Source of the DNA: Phytophthora colocasiae
Taxonomy: Eukaryota > Oomycota > Peronosporomycetes > Peronosporales > Peronosporaceae
Length of the DNA: 64,000 nt
Direction: 5' to 3'
Assembly: GCA_018806915.1 (NCBI GenBank)
Contig: JAGKQI010000038.1
Location: forward strand, 186,001-250,000
Position numbers and translations under genes: made by a program. The notes beneath the pieces were generated by a model, which was not told the DNA's origin, made no database searches, and saw only the letters and a list, made by a program, of their open reading frames with translations. Positions 1 to 10,751 of the stretch are shown piece by piece; the first letter of the stretch is position 1; every line of letters starts with the position of its first letter.

Positions 1-2
1 GC

Positions 3-185
3 GATTGGTTCGATTGGTTTTTACGAGAAGAAGCTGCCACATCAGAGCTGGGTAGTCTCCAGTACACAAGCGGGAGTCGTGACCTCCCACCCCCAAGGTT
101 GGCGGCGCAGGTAATTCTAGAAGGTGGGGACGAAAACTGCATCGAGCAATTTAGGCGCTTGTACGGTTCGTCTCCGCGTTCAGTC
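3..185 (+). pseudogene. 3' end of an unrecognised ORF cut off by a Ty3/gypsy LTR
   Basis: Frame 3 is open for 61 codons from the window edge to base 185, where the LTR begins; the other forward frames contain stops. The last residues before the LTR read RRLYGSSPRSV. Past the far LTR, after the duplicated AGTC at 18828-18831, the same frame continues CTA GAA TGA (18832-18840), so the original protein would have ended two residues later (Leu-Glu-stop). The element therefore landed almost at the 3' end of this ORF. I do not recognise the protein and its start lies outside the window; it could be a host gene or an older transposon ORF. Confidence 0.4.
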
Positions 186-821
186 TGTGACGAACCCAGT
201 TCCCTTGTTCGCTAGGGGCGTATAGCCGACAATGCTGCGCTACGCTGTCTCGCCGGGTTCTTCTTTATCGCTGGGCTTCTTAGCTTACTCAATTCAACAC
301 TTCAACACAGTACGGGCTCAGTTCACCTGCGCCGGAACTTCGTTCCTATTTATATTCAATGTACTAGAGCTCTCGCTCTTACGTTCAAACTCGTCCGTCC
401 GTTCAACTCGTTCAACTTCGTCCTTCGTCCGTTCAACTCGTTCACTTCGCTTGTCGTCGCCCACACTCGACCACAGCTTCTCTTCGCCGCTGCAAATTCT
501 CAACTGGCCACTTCTCGTCGACGCCGCAAATTCTCAACTGAGCCGCTTCTCCGCCCGGCCGTTTCTCGACTTCATCCGGATGAATGCGATCTTCTTCACC
601 CGAGATCTTCGTTACTCTGCAACGTCTTTATCGAGCGTTCACCAGTCACGTTCGTCGCCGATAACCCACAGCCGTTGTTCCATCATAACACCAGCCATCG
701 ATCGTCGTGCACCATCAGTATCTTCAACATGAGGCGTCCGTCGAGCAGTCTCGCCACCCGCGTCAAGCAATGCGTCACTAACTGCCGTCGATTCTTCAAC
801 AGGTAGCCTCATCCTGTTACA
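186..821 (-). repeat. LTR of Ty3/gypsy element 1 (3' LTR in element orientation)
   Basis: A 636 bp direct repeat matching 18192-18827 at a constant offset of 18006, with no difference seen by eye. On the plus strand it begins TGTGAC and ends GTTACA, a short imperfect terminal inverted repeat with the TG...CA ends usual for LTRs. The open frame 232-732 inside it is a compositional by-product, not a gene. The inside flank (822-838) is purine-rich on the minus strand, as expected for a polypurine tract. Confidence 0.95.
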
Positions 822-3800
822 CGCCTTCTCCTTCCCCAGGGTCTTCCACGACTCTGGCGGCCTGAAAGAACTGTTCGTAGTCTTGCATCGACACCCAGAA
901 CGTTCCATCACTCCGTCCTGCTCGCTGCGTACTCGTTTGTTCATCGTTCGTTCGCAACGGTCGCAATTCAACCTCGAGGACATATTGTCCGGCAGAATTC
1001 CGTCTTCGCCTTCGTCGTAGCTCCACCAGCATTCCGCGTTCGGTAGATTCTTCATTCGTACTCGCATTTGCTTCTCTCGCTCGCTTCGGTACTCGTCCAG
1101 CCGTGACTGTATTAACTTCAGCCGTCGTTGCTTCATGAGTTTCTCCGATCGTCGCTGTACTCGCTTCAGATTCCAACGTTCTTTCATTCGTCAGTTCTTC
1201 AATAATGTCGTCGCCAATCTGCTGCAACAATTGTCCTGGATGATGATACTTCACCAAGAATGACACGTGAGCTATCAATAGTTCTCCTTCTCCATCCAAA
1301 TCTTCGCGTCTTAGGAGAAAGTTGTCATAGCCAGCCGATTCGATCACTCTAGCAGGTCCAATCCAAGAGTGTACAAATTTAGATGCTTTAGGGCCTCTCG
1401 GAGGTCGAAACACCCACACCTTGTCTCCTGGTCCGAATTCACTTTGCTTTCTCGTCTTCCGGTTATAATACTTAGCCTGTCGGTCCTGTTCTCGTCTTCG
1501 TGCTTCTTCAGCGCATTCATGACTCACTTTCAACGTCTCTAGCAATTTCCGATGGTATTCTGGCAACTCGCCAGCTTCCGTCACGTGCGTTCGTCGTAGT
1601 AATTCGTTAGGCGTCCGCAACTTCCGTCCCATCATCAGTTCATTCGGTGTCAACGCTACCGTCGAATGCTTCCCTGAGTTGTACGAGTAGACCGCAAAAT
1701 CCACCCAATTGTCCCAGTCACACTGTCGTTCATTGCTCATATACGTAGCCACACAATCCTTCCAAGTCCTGTGAAATCGCTCCACAAGTCCGATCATCTG
1801 TGGTCGATACGGCACTGGGTTGGTGGGTTGAGCCTGTAAAAGATTCACCAGCTCTTCAATCACTTTACCCGTCAGTTCCGGAGCACCGTCCGTCAACAAT
1901 TCGCGAAATGGTCCAAACCTCAGAACAATCTCCTTCATTAGGAAGTCTGCAACTTTGCTCGCTTCATGGCTCTCTACCGTTGTCGCAACAGCATACCTCG
2001 TTACGTATTCCAATGCTGCAATCACATACCGTTGTCCATGTTCTCCAACAGGTAAGGGGCCGGCAACATCTAACGCCCATCGATCCCCAACATCTCCACC
2101 ACGTAAACTTCTCAAAGGCGGTACAACTTCTTTCGGTTTAACTTTTCGACTGCCGCATTCTTGACAACCGCGTACCCATCGTCTCACGTCCTTCGCTAGA
2201 TTCGGCCACCAGTATACCCGAGCTATTCGCGCTTGAGTGTGCGTCGTTCGTAAGTGTCCAGCCCATATCGAATCGTGGCACTCCTTAAACGCAATCGGTC
2301 TCAACACAGCAGGTAATATCACTTTGATGCCGTCCGTCGTCTCAATCACCGCCAAGCCGTAACTCGTCGTCACGTACATGCCTCGATATTCGCCGTCTTT
2401 AATCAACCGTTGCACTGACTTGCTCTCCATTTGTGTTTCGCAGATTTCTTCATCGGTCAACTGCAGGCTGTCTCCTTGCTCACGGATTCGTCGTCGTTCC
2501 GCTCTAGCATGTTCCTGTTCGCTCCAACGTTGGTTTTGCTGCATCGTTCGATTCAACGTCGCACTCGTTGCTGGTCCTCGTATCGGTCCCATTCCAGCCG
2601 TCGTCGTTTCGGTTCCAGCATTAACCTGCGGATCTTCAGTAGTTTCATTTGTCGACATCGTTTCAGGGGCTGTCAACTCTGTCCGCGTCTTCGTTTGGCG
2701 TTCGTCTGGTTTCGTTCGATTCTTCGGAACTCGTTCTCGTGCGTTTGGCAACGTCATCGTCGTATCCGGCTCATACATTTTCTGGACTTCCTTCGTTTCG
2801 TTCGGAGTACGTTGCAACGCCTCGCTTCTCGACAATGGTTTCCGCGTCATCATTCGGTTCGTGTTCGTCTCGGAAGATGCAGTTTTCTGCTTTCGCGTGG
2901 TGTTTCGTCGAACTGGTTCACCTTCAGCACTTGCATTCATCACGTTCGTCCTATCCGTCGTGTGGTTCATCACGTCAGTAGGTTCAGTGGTCAACGCCGT
3001 CGCCGCTCGTTCGTTCTCCGTCGACTGCTCACCCATCTCGTCACTAGGCTGCGTACTTCGTCGTATATTAAGCTGATCGTCTCCAGCAACCGTCGCATCG
3101 CTCGTTGACACGTTCGTCGTTCTCGTCCGGGTCCTTCGTCGCTTCTTTCGTCTCCGTCCAATAGCCGCCCTCATTTTCGCCACTACTGGAGCTCTCGATA
3201 ACGCATCCGCAACGACGTTCGTAGCACCAGGTCGATATTCGACTTCGAAATCATATTCTTGAAGTGTTAAGGCCCACCGGTGTAGTTTACCCGTCAAATG
3301 TGCACTCGTCATCAGCCATTTCAGTGCCGCGTGGTCCGTCACTATCGTAAATCGTCGTCCATAGAGATAGGGTCGGAATAGTTTGATCGCCCAAACTACT
3401 GCTAGACATTCCAGCTCCGTTATTCCGTACTTCGCTTCAGTCTCGCTGTTCACTTTGCTGGCATAGGCCACTGGTTGCCATCCGTTTCCTCCGTTTTGCA
3501 TCAAACTCGCACCTAGACCCACTGTAGATGCATCAGTACAAACTCTAAATGGTAGTTGAAAGTCCGGAAATCGCAACACCGGTTTCTCCGTCAAAATTTT
3601 CTTCACTGCTATGAACGCCTCTTCTTGGGATGATCCCCACTTCCACTTGACTTTCTTTCGCAGCAACTTCGTGAGTGGCTCCATCAACGATCCAAATCCC
3701 GGCACAAACTTCCGGTAGTAACCCGCAAGATGGACGAATCGCTTCGTCTCCACAGCGTCTGTCGGCTTCGGAAACTCTCGTACTGCCGTCACCAGCCGTT

Positions 3801-6312
3801 CTAGCGGTCGTACACCGTCCTTCGATAACTCGTGCCTAAGGTACTCCATCGTCTCAGTGGCGAACATGCATTTCTTCAATTTGAGTGTTAGGCCCGCTTG
3901 CGAAAGTCGTTCCAACACGCATGCCAACTCAACTACATGTCGTTCAATGCCTCCTTTCGTGTAGATGACGATATCATCGAGATACACCAGACACGTCGTC
4001 CACGTCAATCCTCTCAACACCCCGTTCATCATGCGCTGGAAGGTTGAAGGTGCATTCATCAACCCAAACGGCATCCGTATGAATTGGTATAGTCTTTGTT
4101 TCGTCATAAACGCCGTCTTCACTTTATCTCGTAATGCCATCAAAATTTGCCAGTAACCAGCCTTCAAGTCAAGTGTAGAAAACAATAGTGCACCACCCAA
4201 AGCTTCCAATGTTTCATCAATTCGTGGCAAGGGATATACATCCTTATGTGTGATCTTGTTCAACGCACGATAGTCTACGCAGAACCTGACTTCTCCATCC
4301 TTCTTACGCACTAAGACGACTGGAAAACCCCATGCTCCGTTGCCTTCTTCGATAACACCCGCCGCCAACATCTTCTTCACATTTTCTTCAATGATTGCGT
4401 CGTCCGTCTGGGCTTGTCGTCTTCTCTTCAACATAATTGGTGCTGCATCTCCTGTATCAATATGGTGTTCTACGGGGAGTGCCGTCGCTGGAGGACAATC
4501 AGCCTTCGTTTCAATCAGATTCCGGTACGTTCTCAACAATTTCAGTATCAGCTCACGGCTTTCTTCATCTTCGACGCCGATTTTTACTTTGCTCTCGTTT
4601 TCCAGTGGTTCCTGGTTGCTAATCTCGTCCAACCAGTTCTTCACTCGGTCACGCTCAAGCTCACCATTGATCGCCAACACTTCCATATCACTGTCAATTG
4701 GAATCCAGACTCCCAGTTCTTTCTTCGATGGCAACTTTGTTCGTCCAGGAGCCGAATTTATCATTGGCACTATCGCTTTACCGTTCTGCGCTCGAGTCAC
4801 TGTAGACGCCAACATCACCGCACCAGCACACTTCGTTGGTACAAACATTCCGATCTCACCGTCAGGAGCAGCTACTGATATTTCCACCGGCGTCACAGCT
4901 CGTCCCGTCAACTGCGTTCGTCTTGTCATTCGGACCGCTGCTACTCGCGCACTTCTACCAGTGTCGGACACTTCATCGGTTCGGAAGGGCACTATAATTC
5001 GTCGTTCTTTCAATCGGTACACCAACTCGTTGCGTTCAAAGTCAAGCTTGGCACCGTGCTTCATCATAAAATCAACGCCCAACAGAAACTCATCATCGCA
5101 GCCGTCAACAATGCACGCATCCGCATAAATGGTCTCTCCAAACACCGTCCTGAATTGGAATCTCCAGACTCCAACAACATCGAGTAGGAAACCACCAATT
5201 CCTTCAACGAAATCTACAGGTGCTTCAATATCCAGTCGGTCACCGTGTTTCATCCATCCAGTGCCTGCTACCGTGAAACGTGCACAGCTATCCAATTTGA
5301 TATCCTTCCACGTTCGATTCACTCGCATTCTCGCTGTTGGTAACCCATCGGCCGAATTCACAGCTTCTTCATCATCGTCATTCGCCGCAGATGCCGAGGT
5401 ACGTTCCTTCAGTTGCTTCACCAGCTTCACAGGGGCAGGTTTCTCACGCTCCGTTCGTTCCGTAGTTGGTGATGTCTTTCCCCGTAGCTTTCGTCGCTCT
5501 GTAAGCTGCTTTAGTGCGATGTCGGCTTGCTTTTGCCGTTCCTGCAACATCCGTTCCCGTTTCGCATCTTGGCTGGTTTTCACAGCCTTCTGTTCCACCA
5601 GTTTCGTCTTTCGCCGCTGTCGGGTCGCTCGTCGCGCCATTCGTCGCTGTAGTCTTCGTTCAGCCGTCACTCGTTTTCGCTTGACTGCTCGTTCTTCACC
5701 GTCTGGTTCAGGAGTGGCCTCGCCTTCTCCAGTTTCAGCAACTTCATCATTGCCATTCTGATCATCGTCTTCATGCGACCGCCCGCCTTCTCCAGTCTCA
5801 AACATTTCGTGTTCTGCTGATGATTCCACGCCGACATTCGCGCCTTCTCCACTCTCGACTTCACATTCCGCATCATCTGAGCTTCAATCCGAAATATTCG
5901 TCGTTCGTGGCGGGTTACCGCTGGTTCTTTTCATCGTCGTTTCCGTGTTTATTCGCGTTGTCGTTGCTTCATCGTTCGCGCTGTCATTCGTCACTCTTTC
6001 ATCGTTCTCGGGTCGACCAGTGTCTTCATTCGTGCTCATTGGCAGTACAGGAGCCAACGCTTGCATAGTTCCTTCTAATCGGATACGTCGATACCTCGTC
6101 GAAGCCATCGCGGGACGTACTGTTGCTACGTATATTGCTGCTCGTCCTTCATCTCGCTCAGCCCTCTCATCTTTCCACCGTTTCATTGCTCGCATCACTT
6201 CATCATCCTTCGACACTACCGTCGACAGCTCAACTCTCTTGGATTCACCATCATTTTCGTCGTTTTCCTGTCGGAGAGTTGATCGTTCACCCGGACGCTG
6301 TATCCCCGTCAC
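817..6312 (-). pseudogene. Pol polyprotein of Ty3/gypsy element 1, one in-frame stop near its N-terminus
   Basis: A 1670-residue open frame (817-5829) encodes, in order: a protease-like segment near residue 180 (DSCARF, where DSG is expected), reverse transcriptase (YLDDIVIY near residue 616), RNase H (CTDAS near 765, ending VADALSRAP near 876), a Thr/Asn/Arg-rich linker (about 880-1150), and integrase with an N-terminal zinc-binding H...H...CxxC segment, catalytic D (ALDVAGP), D (LLTDGAPE) and E (LVERFHRTWKD), then a basic GPGDKVWV-type C-terminal domain. The same frame continues upstream to 6312, interrupted by TGA at 5884-5886. The upstream part (YVATVRPAMA) matches the intact polyprotein N-terminus of element 2, so the stop looks like damage. 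Gag ends at TAG 6312-6314 in another frame, so pol expression would need frameshifting or reinitiation. Confidence 0.9.
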
Positions 6313-6921
6313 TACGCCCGGCCATCGTTTTCCGTCGGCTTCTTCATCTCTTCAGCTCGCTGTTTCAGATATGCGTCATTTCGTTTCTTCGCATCGGAAT
6401 CGGGACAGTCTCTCGCGAAATGACCTCTCTGACGGCATGCGTAGCACTTCGGTTCATTAGGACATTGTGCCGACCAGTGGGTGTTCTGTCCGCAGTGGAA
6501 GCATGGTCTATTCGACACTTCCGCTCGTACCCGCTGCGCTTCCATCCTTCTCGTCGAGCCTTGTGACCGTTCTTCAGCCGCCACCATCTTCGCAGCCGCT
6601 GTTGTCGTCGCAGGGTTTACCTTAGGTCGCTTCGTCCGAGGCTCTTTCACTTCATCTTCGCTGCTGGAATCTGTTGCCACTCGCTTCGACGCTTTCTTTG
6701 TGTTATGGGGTTTGACATCCGTCTTGGACTTCGGATTCGCTCGCTTTTGCTCCACTCGTTTCTTGCCAGCGTTTCCAGTGGCTGCCCAGAACCTACCATT
6801 CCACTTTTGCCCAGGTGGTAACTCGTATACTCCAGCCGGCCAATTGTACACTCCTTGTTGATTTGTGCACACCGCTAAAGCACCCGATTGACCCGTTGGT
6901 GTCGTACTTCCTTCTGCTACT
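6312..6921 (-). pseudogene. Gag C-terminal fragment of element 1 (two CCHC zinc knuckles), cut off by the LINE
   Basis: This frame holds two adjacent zinc knuckles, CFHCGQNTHWSAQC and CYACRQRGHFARDC, the RNA-binding end of a retroelement Gag. Upstream the frame stays open to the LINE junction and reads VAEGSTTPTG there; the other side of the LINE (16014-16027) repeats VAEG because of the target duplication. The segment with PPGQKWNGRFWA matches the element 2 gag segment with PEGRVWNGRYWA. It would be translated only as part of full-length Gag, so it is now non-functional. Confidence 0.85.
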
Positions 6922-7064
6922 CTAGCGGCGCCTGCTCAAGACCTCCGGGATCAAGACCAGGGTAGCGACAGCAAGTTGCATCGGGGGGGCGGTTGGAAGG
7001 CCCAGAAACCCCCAGGTATACAATCCTTAAGTCTAACAGGCGAAGAGTCGGCACTTACTGGCCC

Positions 7065-9619
7065 ATGAGCGCGGAAGGTGGCGAAGCCAAGGAGCAGGCA
7101 GGAGAAGCTGGTCGCAATGGACACACGCACGAAAGCCCCAGCGACGTGACGCTGGGTGATCGAGTAACTGAGAGCGACAATGGCGAGGGCTGGCACAAGG
7201 TGGGCAAGAAAGCTAAAAAAGCAGCAGCGATGGTAGAGGTCGCGGGGGAAGGCACGACTGCGTCAGCTGTAAAGCACGAGGGTGGGGCGCGCGGCCAAGG
7301 GAATTTTTCCCCACAACGCAAACCACGAGTCAAAAAACTGAATGAGATGACACGTGAAGGCAATGCACGACAGGTGGAACAAGGAGATGGAAAAGCAGCC
7401 TTCAAGCAATTGTACGTTTATCTGGAGCAAGATGCCCCTATGCACTACATCTTTCAGACCGTTCTGCGTCTGAGGGATCTTGCAATTGAAAGGAGGTTCC
7501 GTGCATTCCGGACCAAAATGTTGAGAGAGGGAATGCAATTCAACGAGCACGAATTAAGGAGTCGCTGGACGGATGTCGCTACGCCAGCACAACAAGAGAA
7601 ATATAAGGGCATTAAGAGCTATTGGGATCTCAACAACTCAAGCCACCTTACCAAGTTTGTAGGCCTCCTGAAAACATGGATGGTATTGAAAAATTGCCAC
7701 AGAGTGAAGTAGAGATGCGGATGCGCTTCCTTCATTTTGAACCTGATCCGCGTGGTACGCCACACGAGGACAGCAAGCCTATGGACCCAGGATCATATCT
7801 TCGAGCGGTGTCCAGGGGGTCACATGGTACTAAGGATTTTTCACAGGAGCAAATGAAACTGAGGGAGCTTTGTATAGCGCCAGCTGTAGCGTTGACAACA
7901 CTCCGGCAGAGGACCCAAGAGGAGGATCAGGCGATACTCAATCATGAGCTGGAAGTAACAGCGCCACCACCCTTTTTGCTCCAATCCATGACAGCTGGAG
8001 AATTAGCGCGGTTTACGGACATCTTTCTGGCGCTGGAATACCCCCTATATGCTCATCTAGCTCCGGGGCAGCGCTTCGGCGAGGGACTAACGAAGCAGAT
8101 TATATTGAGCCACATTCAAGCAGGAGCGGAAGCGGCAGAAGCCCAGAAACAAGAGGTTCATCAGTTCAAACAGGACATCTCTCGCATAACAGTGGACATG
8201 TCATCGCGCTTGGTGACCGTCACGTTCAAGGGTAAGCAATCGGCAGCTCGCTGGGTCAATTGGAAAATTCCGATGGCTGGAAAGCTCCTGACTTTGGTGG
8301 ATTACGAACAACAGCGGGAACGAGCGAAAATCTCAAAGGAGGTAGTCAGACTGGACTACTATTTTCTCACGGCGGAGGCGAGGTGTGGCATCGTAACTTC
8401 CCAGGATCTCCATTGGATTCTCACCGCCAAACTGGAGTTGAACGTCCTGGAAATGAGTCACACGAGCACGGCCGGTTATGGTTTGAATGACAAGCAATGG
8501 ATAGTGAGCATCAAGGCGCAGGCGTGCCCGAAAAAGCTGAAGGACCTGTCGATCATCCGATGCGGAGGAGCTGAACTCGTTATCAAGCATCACGATGTCC
8601 GGGTAAATTGGCCTTGTAGGCGTTGTTTATCCCCGGAGCACCCAACCAAATTTTGCAAGGCAGAGACGGCAGAGGTTGAGGGGACACGGAAGACCCACAT
8701 GCTGGTCCTCAACGACACACTACCATCGGAACGAAGCGGGGAGAGTGGGGGTCGGTTGGAGACGGTAATTCCGCGCACACTACAGCAGCTAAGGACGCTT
8801 CTGGGCTCCCCAGCCAGCGTCATGGAGGGAGAGTCGACAGGAGGCAAGCAGAAACTAAGCAGACAGCGGACGAGATCACCGGCGAGATGTGTGTATTCGA
8901 GAAGTCCCGATGGGCCCAGGCTGCCAGCGGACTGGGAGCAGTTGAGGTCTCCAACAAAGGTCGATCAGTCAGAGGACATGGACGTCGGGGGTGAGGAAGA
9001 AGGACGACCGGAGGAGCGACAGGGACCCCTCACGAAAGAACCAGCCAAAATTACGGCGAGGACTTTTCACCTGGGGACAGCATCCAAGATGAACAGTCCA
9101 ATTAGAGGTCGGTCTCCGACAAAGCGTGTAGTGGGGCAATTCCAACCTGCAGGGTCTCTGCGGTCTGGCAGTAGAGGAAGGAGATCGGGCGCCAAAGCCT
9201 CGACCGCTCGACGTGCGAGGAGTGAGAATGGAAGCAAGGCACAAATGGACGAGCAGGAGCAGCACCCACAGGAAGTATCGACAGGCAACCTGAGATGTCA
9301 TTCCTCTTCGCCAAAACGGCGGGCTCCGGAGGAGTGGCCGAGTGAAGAAAAGGCTCTATGGGCTGGGCGAGGAAACAAGATACGAAGGCAAGTCGAGAGT
9401 TTGGAGCAGTCGCAGACAGTCGGAGCTAGGATGCAGACGGCTCCAGAGGGAGGTAAGCTCCCCACCCAAATGTACATCCACCAATACCTACAGTTCCCAG
9501 GGGTACAGGAGAAGGAACACGAAGATAAGACTGAAATCGGGACACATTGCGGAGCACACAGTCCCCACCTGCAAAGAGACACCGAAGGGTGGATCCACCT
9601 CGACAAACGTTCAGGTTGA
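7065..9619 (+). pseudogene. LINE 1 ORF1 (Gag-like, one CCHC knuckle), one frameshift
   Basis: The first ATG of the 5' frame is at 7065 (frame also open upstream to 6993). This frame carries a Lys/Gly-rich N-terminus and a helical segment, and ends at 7712. The protein appears to continue in another frame from about 7640 to 9619 (665 codons open). That part contains an RRM-like segment (SSRLVTVTFKGKQSAARWV) and one zinc knuckle CRRCLSPEHPTKFC (8614-8656), followed by a long Arg/Ser/Gly-rich low-complexity tail. The layout matches LINE ORF1 proteins that coat the RNA. Whether these are one frameshifted ORF or two overlapping ones cannot be told from a single copy. Confidence 0.7.
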
Positions 9620-10751
9620 TGCGTACATAGAGTGCAAGGAGGGGCTGCAGGAGGACGAAGACTTCTGGCTGACCAAAGTGACGCCAGCGACAGATGAAGG
9701 CGCCCCCCTGGATACATGGCTGGCCATCATAGGGGGGCGAGTGGAGGATGTTCCGGCCACAGGTCACTGCGGGTGGTGGGCAATGCATGGTTCACGGAAG
9801 AACAGACCAATGAGCTCACTCTCGGCGACAAGAGCGGAGGTCGACGCTGTCAACGAGATGAAGAAGAGGGTAGTCAACAGCATGATTGCAGGATTGGTGG
9901 CTGAGGCTAGGATCCAGCCAGATGAATTTGACGCGGAGGTCAGAGCTTGCGGTCACGGGGAGGACAGGGACATGATACAAGCAGAGAGGCTGTGTGCGGT
10001 AGCGAATCATTACGCAGTCCTGAGGGACAAATCTGTCCGATCCACGGTGTCAGATCACTACTGGGTGCGTCCTGCACACTTAAAGGCGATGGCAGTCTTC
10101 GTACGGGAGGCGGTGCATGTCATCCAGGTACAGGTAAATGGGCAAGCATATCTTCAAGTCTACACGTACGTGCGAGAGGGGGATGCGGCCGGGAACTCGA
10201 TAGACTCCGGACGAGTCCGACCTATGGAAACAAACGAGGCGCTGAACATGCTCCAAGATTACACTGGTCAAGGGGTTTTACCCCTTGTGATGGTTCTGCG
10301 TATGAGAGAGGACGGGGGACACCACTTCCAATCGGTCGTCTACGATGAGGGGCGTTTTGAACAGTACGAAACGGACAGACGAAGATTGGATGGCACGAGG
10401 GAGGTCATCTTACAAAAATTTGGCTTTCCTAGGATGGACTCGACGCCACAGGACAGCTGGACACTTTCGAAATCGGCCCGGAATGAGCTCAAAATGCTTC
10501 GCCGACAATCTAAATTAGCTCTAGAGGGGCAAGAAGCGTCGAAAAAACATCCAGACACGGCTATAACTGTAGAGAACCAGAAGCTCTTGGAGCAACCAGC
10601 GCAGTGTGAGGAGGACAGACTGTGCAGCGGGCGGGAGCTCATTTACTCCTTAGGTCAGGACGAGGAGGAGGAAGCACAGCTCGCCTTAACGTCGATGGCT
10701 GGGGAGACAAACACGGGGAATGGGTCAGGGCCCGACACTGATGACCTGTAG
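9342..10751 (+). CDS. LINE 1 OTU-like cysteine protease ORF
   Basis: A 469-codon frame between ORF1 and the endonuclease. It shows the two catalytic blocks of OTU-family cysteine peptidases: VPATGHCGWWAM (near 9750-9788, nucleophile Cys with the usual small-residue/His-Cys context followed by aromatic residues) and GGHHFQSVV (near 10315, catalytic His followed by the hydrophobic/Ser/Val strand). The spacing of about 180 residues fits an OTU domain. OTU peptidases cleave ubiquitin chains or act as polyprotein proteases; which applies here is inference. The N-terminal part overlaps ORF1 in another frame, so the true start is probably within 9400-9640. The ORF overlaps the endonuclease frame by 32 nt. 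Confidence 0.65.
   Translation: MKKRLYGLGEETRYEGKSRVWSSRRQSELGCRRLQREVSSPPKCTSTNTYSSQGYRRRNTKIRLKSGHIAEHTVPTCKETPKGGSTSTNVQVDAYIECKEGLQEDEDFWLTKVTPATDEGAPLDTWLAIIGGRVEDVPATGHCGWWAMHGSRKNRPMSSLSATRAEVDAVNEMKKRVVNSMIAGLVAEARIQPDEFDAEVRACGHGEDRDMIQAERLCAVANHYAVLRDKSVRSTVSDHYWVRPAHLKAMAVFVREAVHVIQVQVNGQAYLQVYTYVREGDAAGNSIDSGRVRPMETNEALNMLQDYTGQGVLPLVMVLRMREDGGHHFQSVVYDEGRFEQYETDRRRLDGTREVILQKFGFPRMDSTPQDSWTLSKSARNELKMLRRQSKLALEGQEASKKHPDTAITVENQKLLEQPAQCEEDRLCSGRELIYSLGQDEEEEAQLALTSMAGETNTGNGSGPDTDDL

Noticed and set aside
232..732. 166-codon ORF in the LTR (also 18238-18738)
   Set aside because: It lies wholly in an LTR, is Ser/Arg/Phe-rich low complexity and opposes the element. No domain.
4340..5761. 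Plus-strand ORFs over the left end of element 1 (4340-5128, 5129-5761)
   Set aside because: Antisense to the clear protease/RT frame of pol; no recognisable motif.
5884..5886. TGA as selenocysteine codon
   Set aside because: No selenoprotein context; element 2 has sense sequence in the equivalent region and no SECIS-like structure was sought or seen. Simple nonsense is the easier reading.
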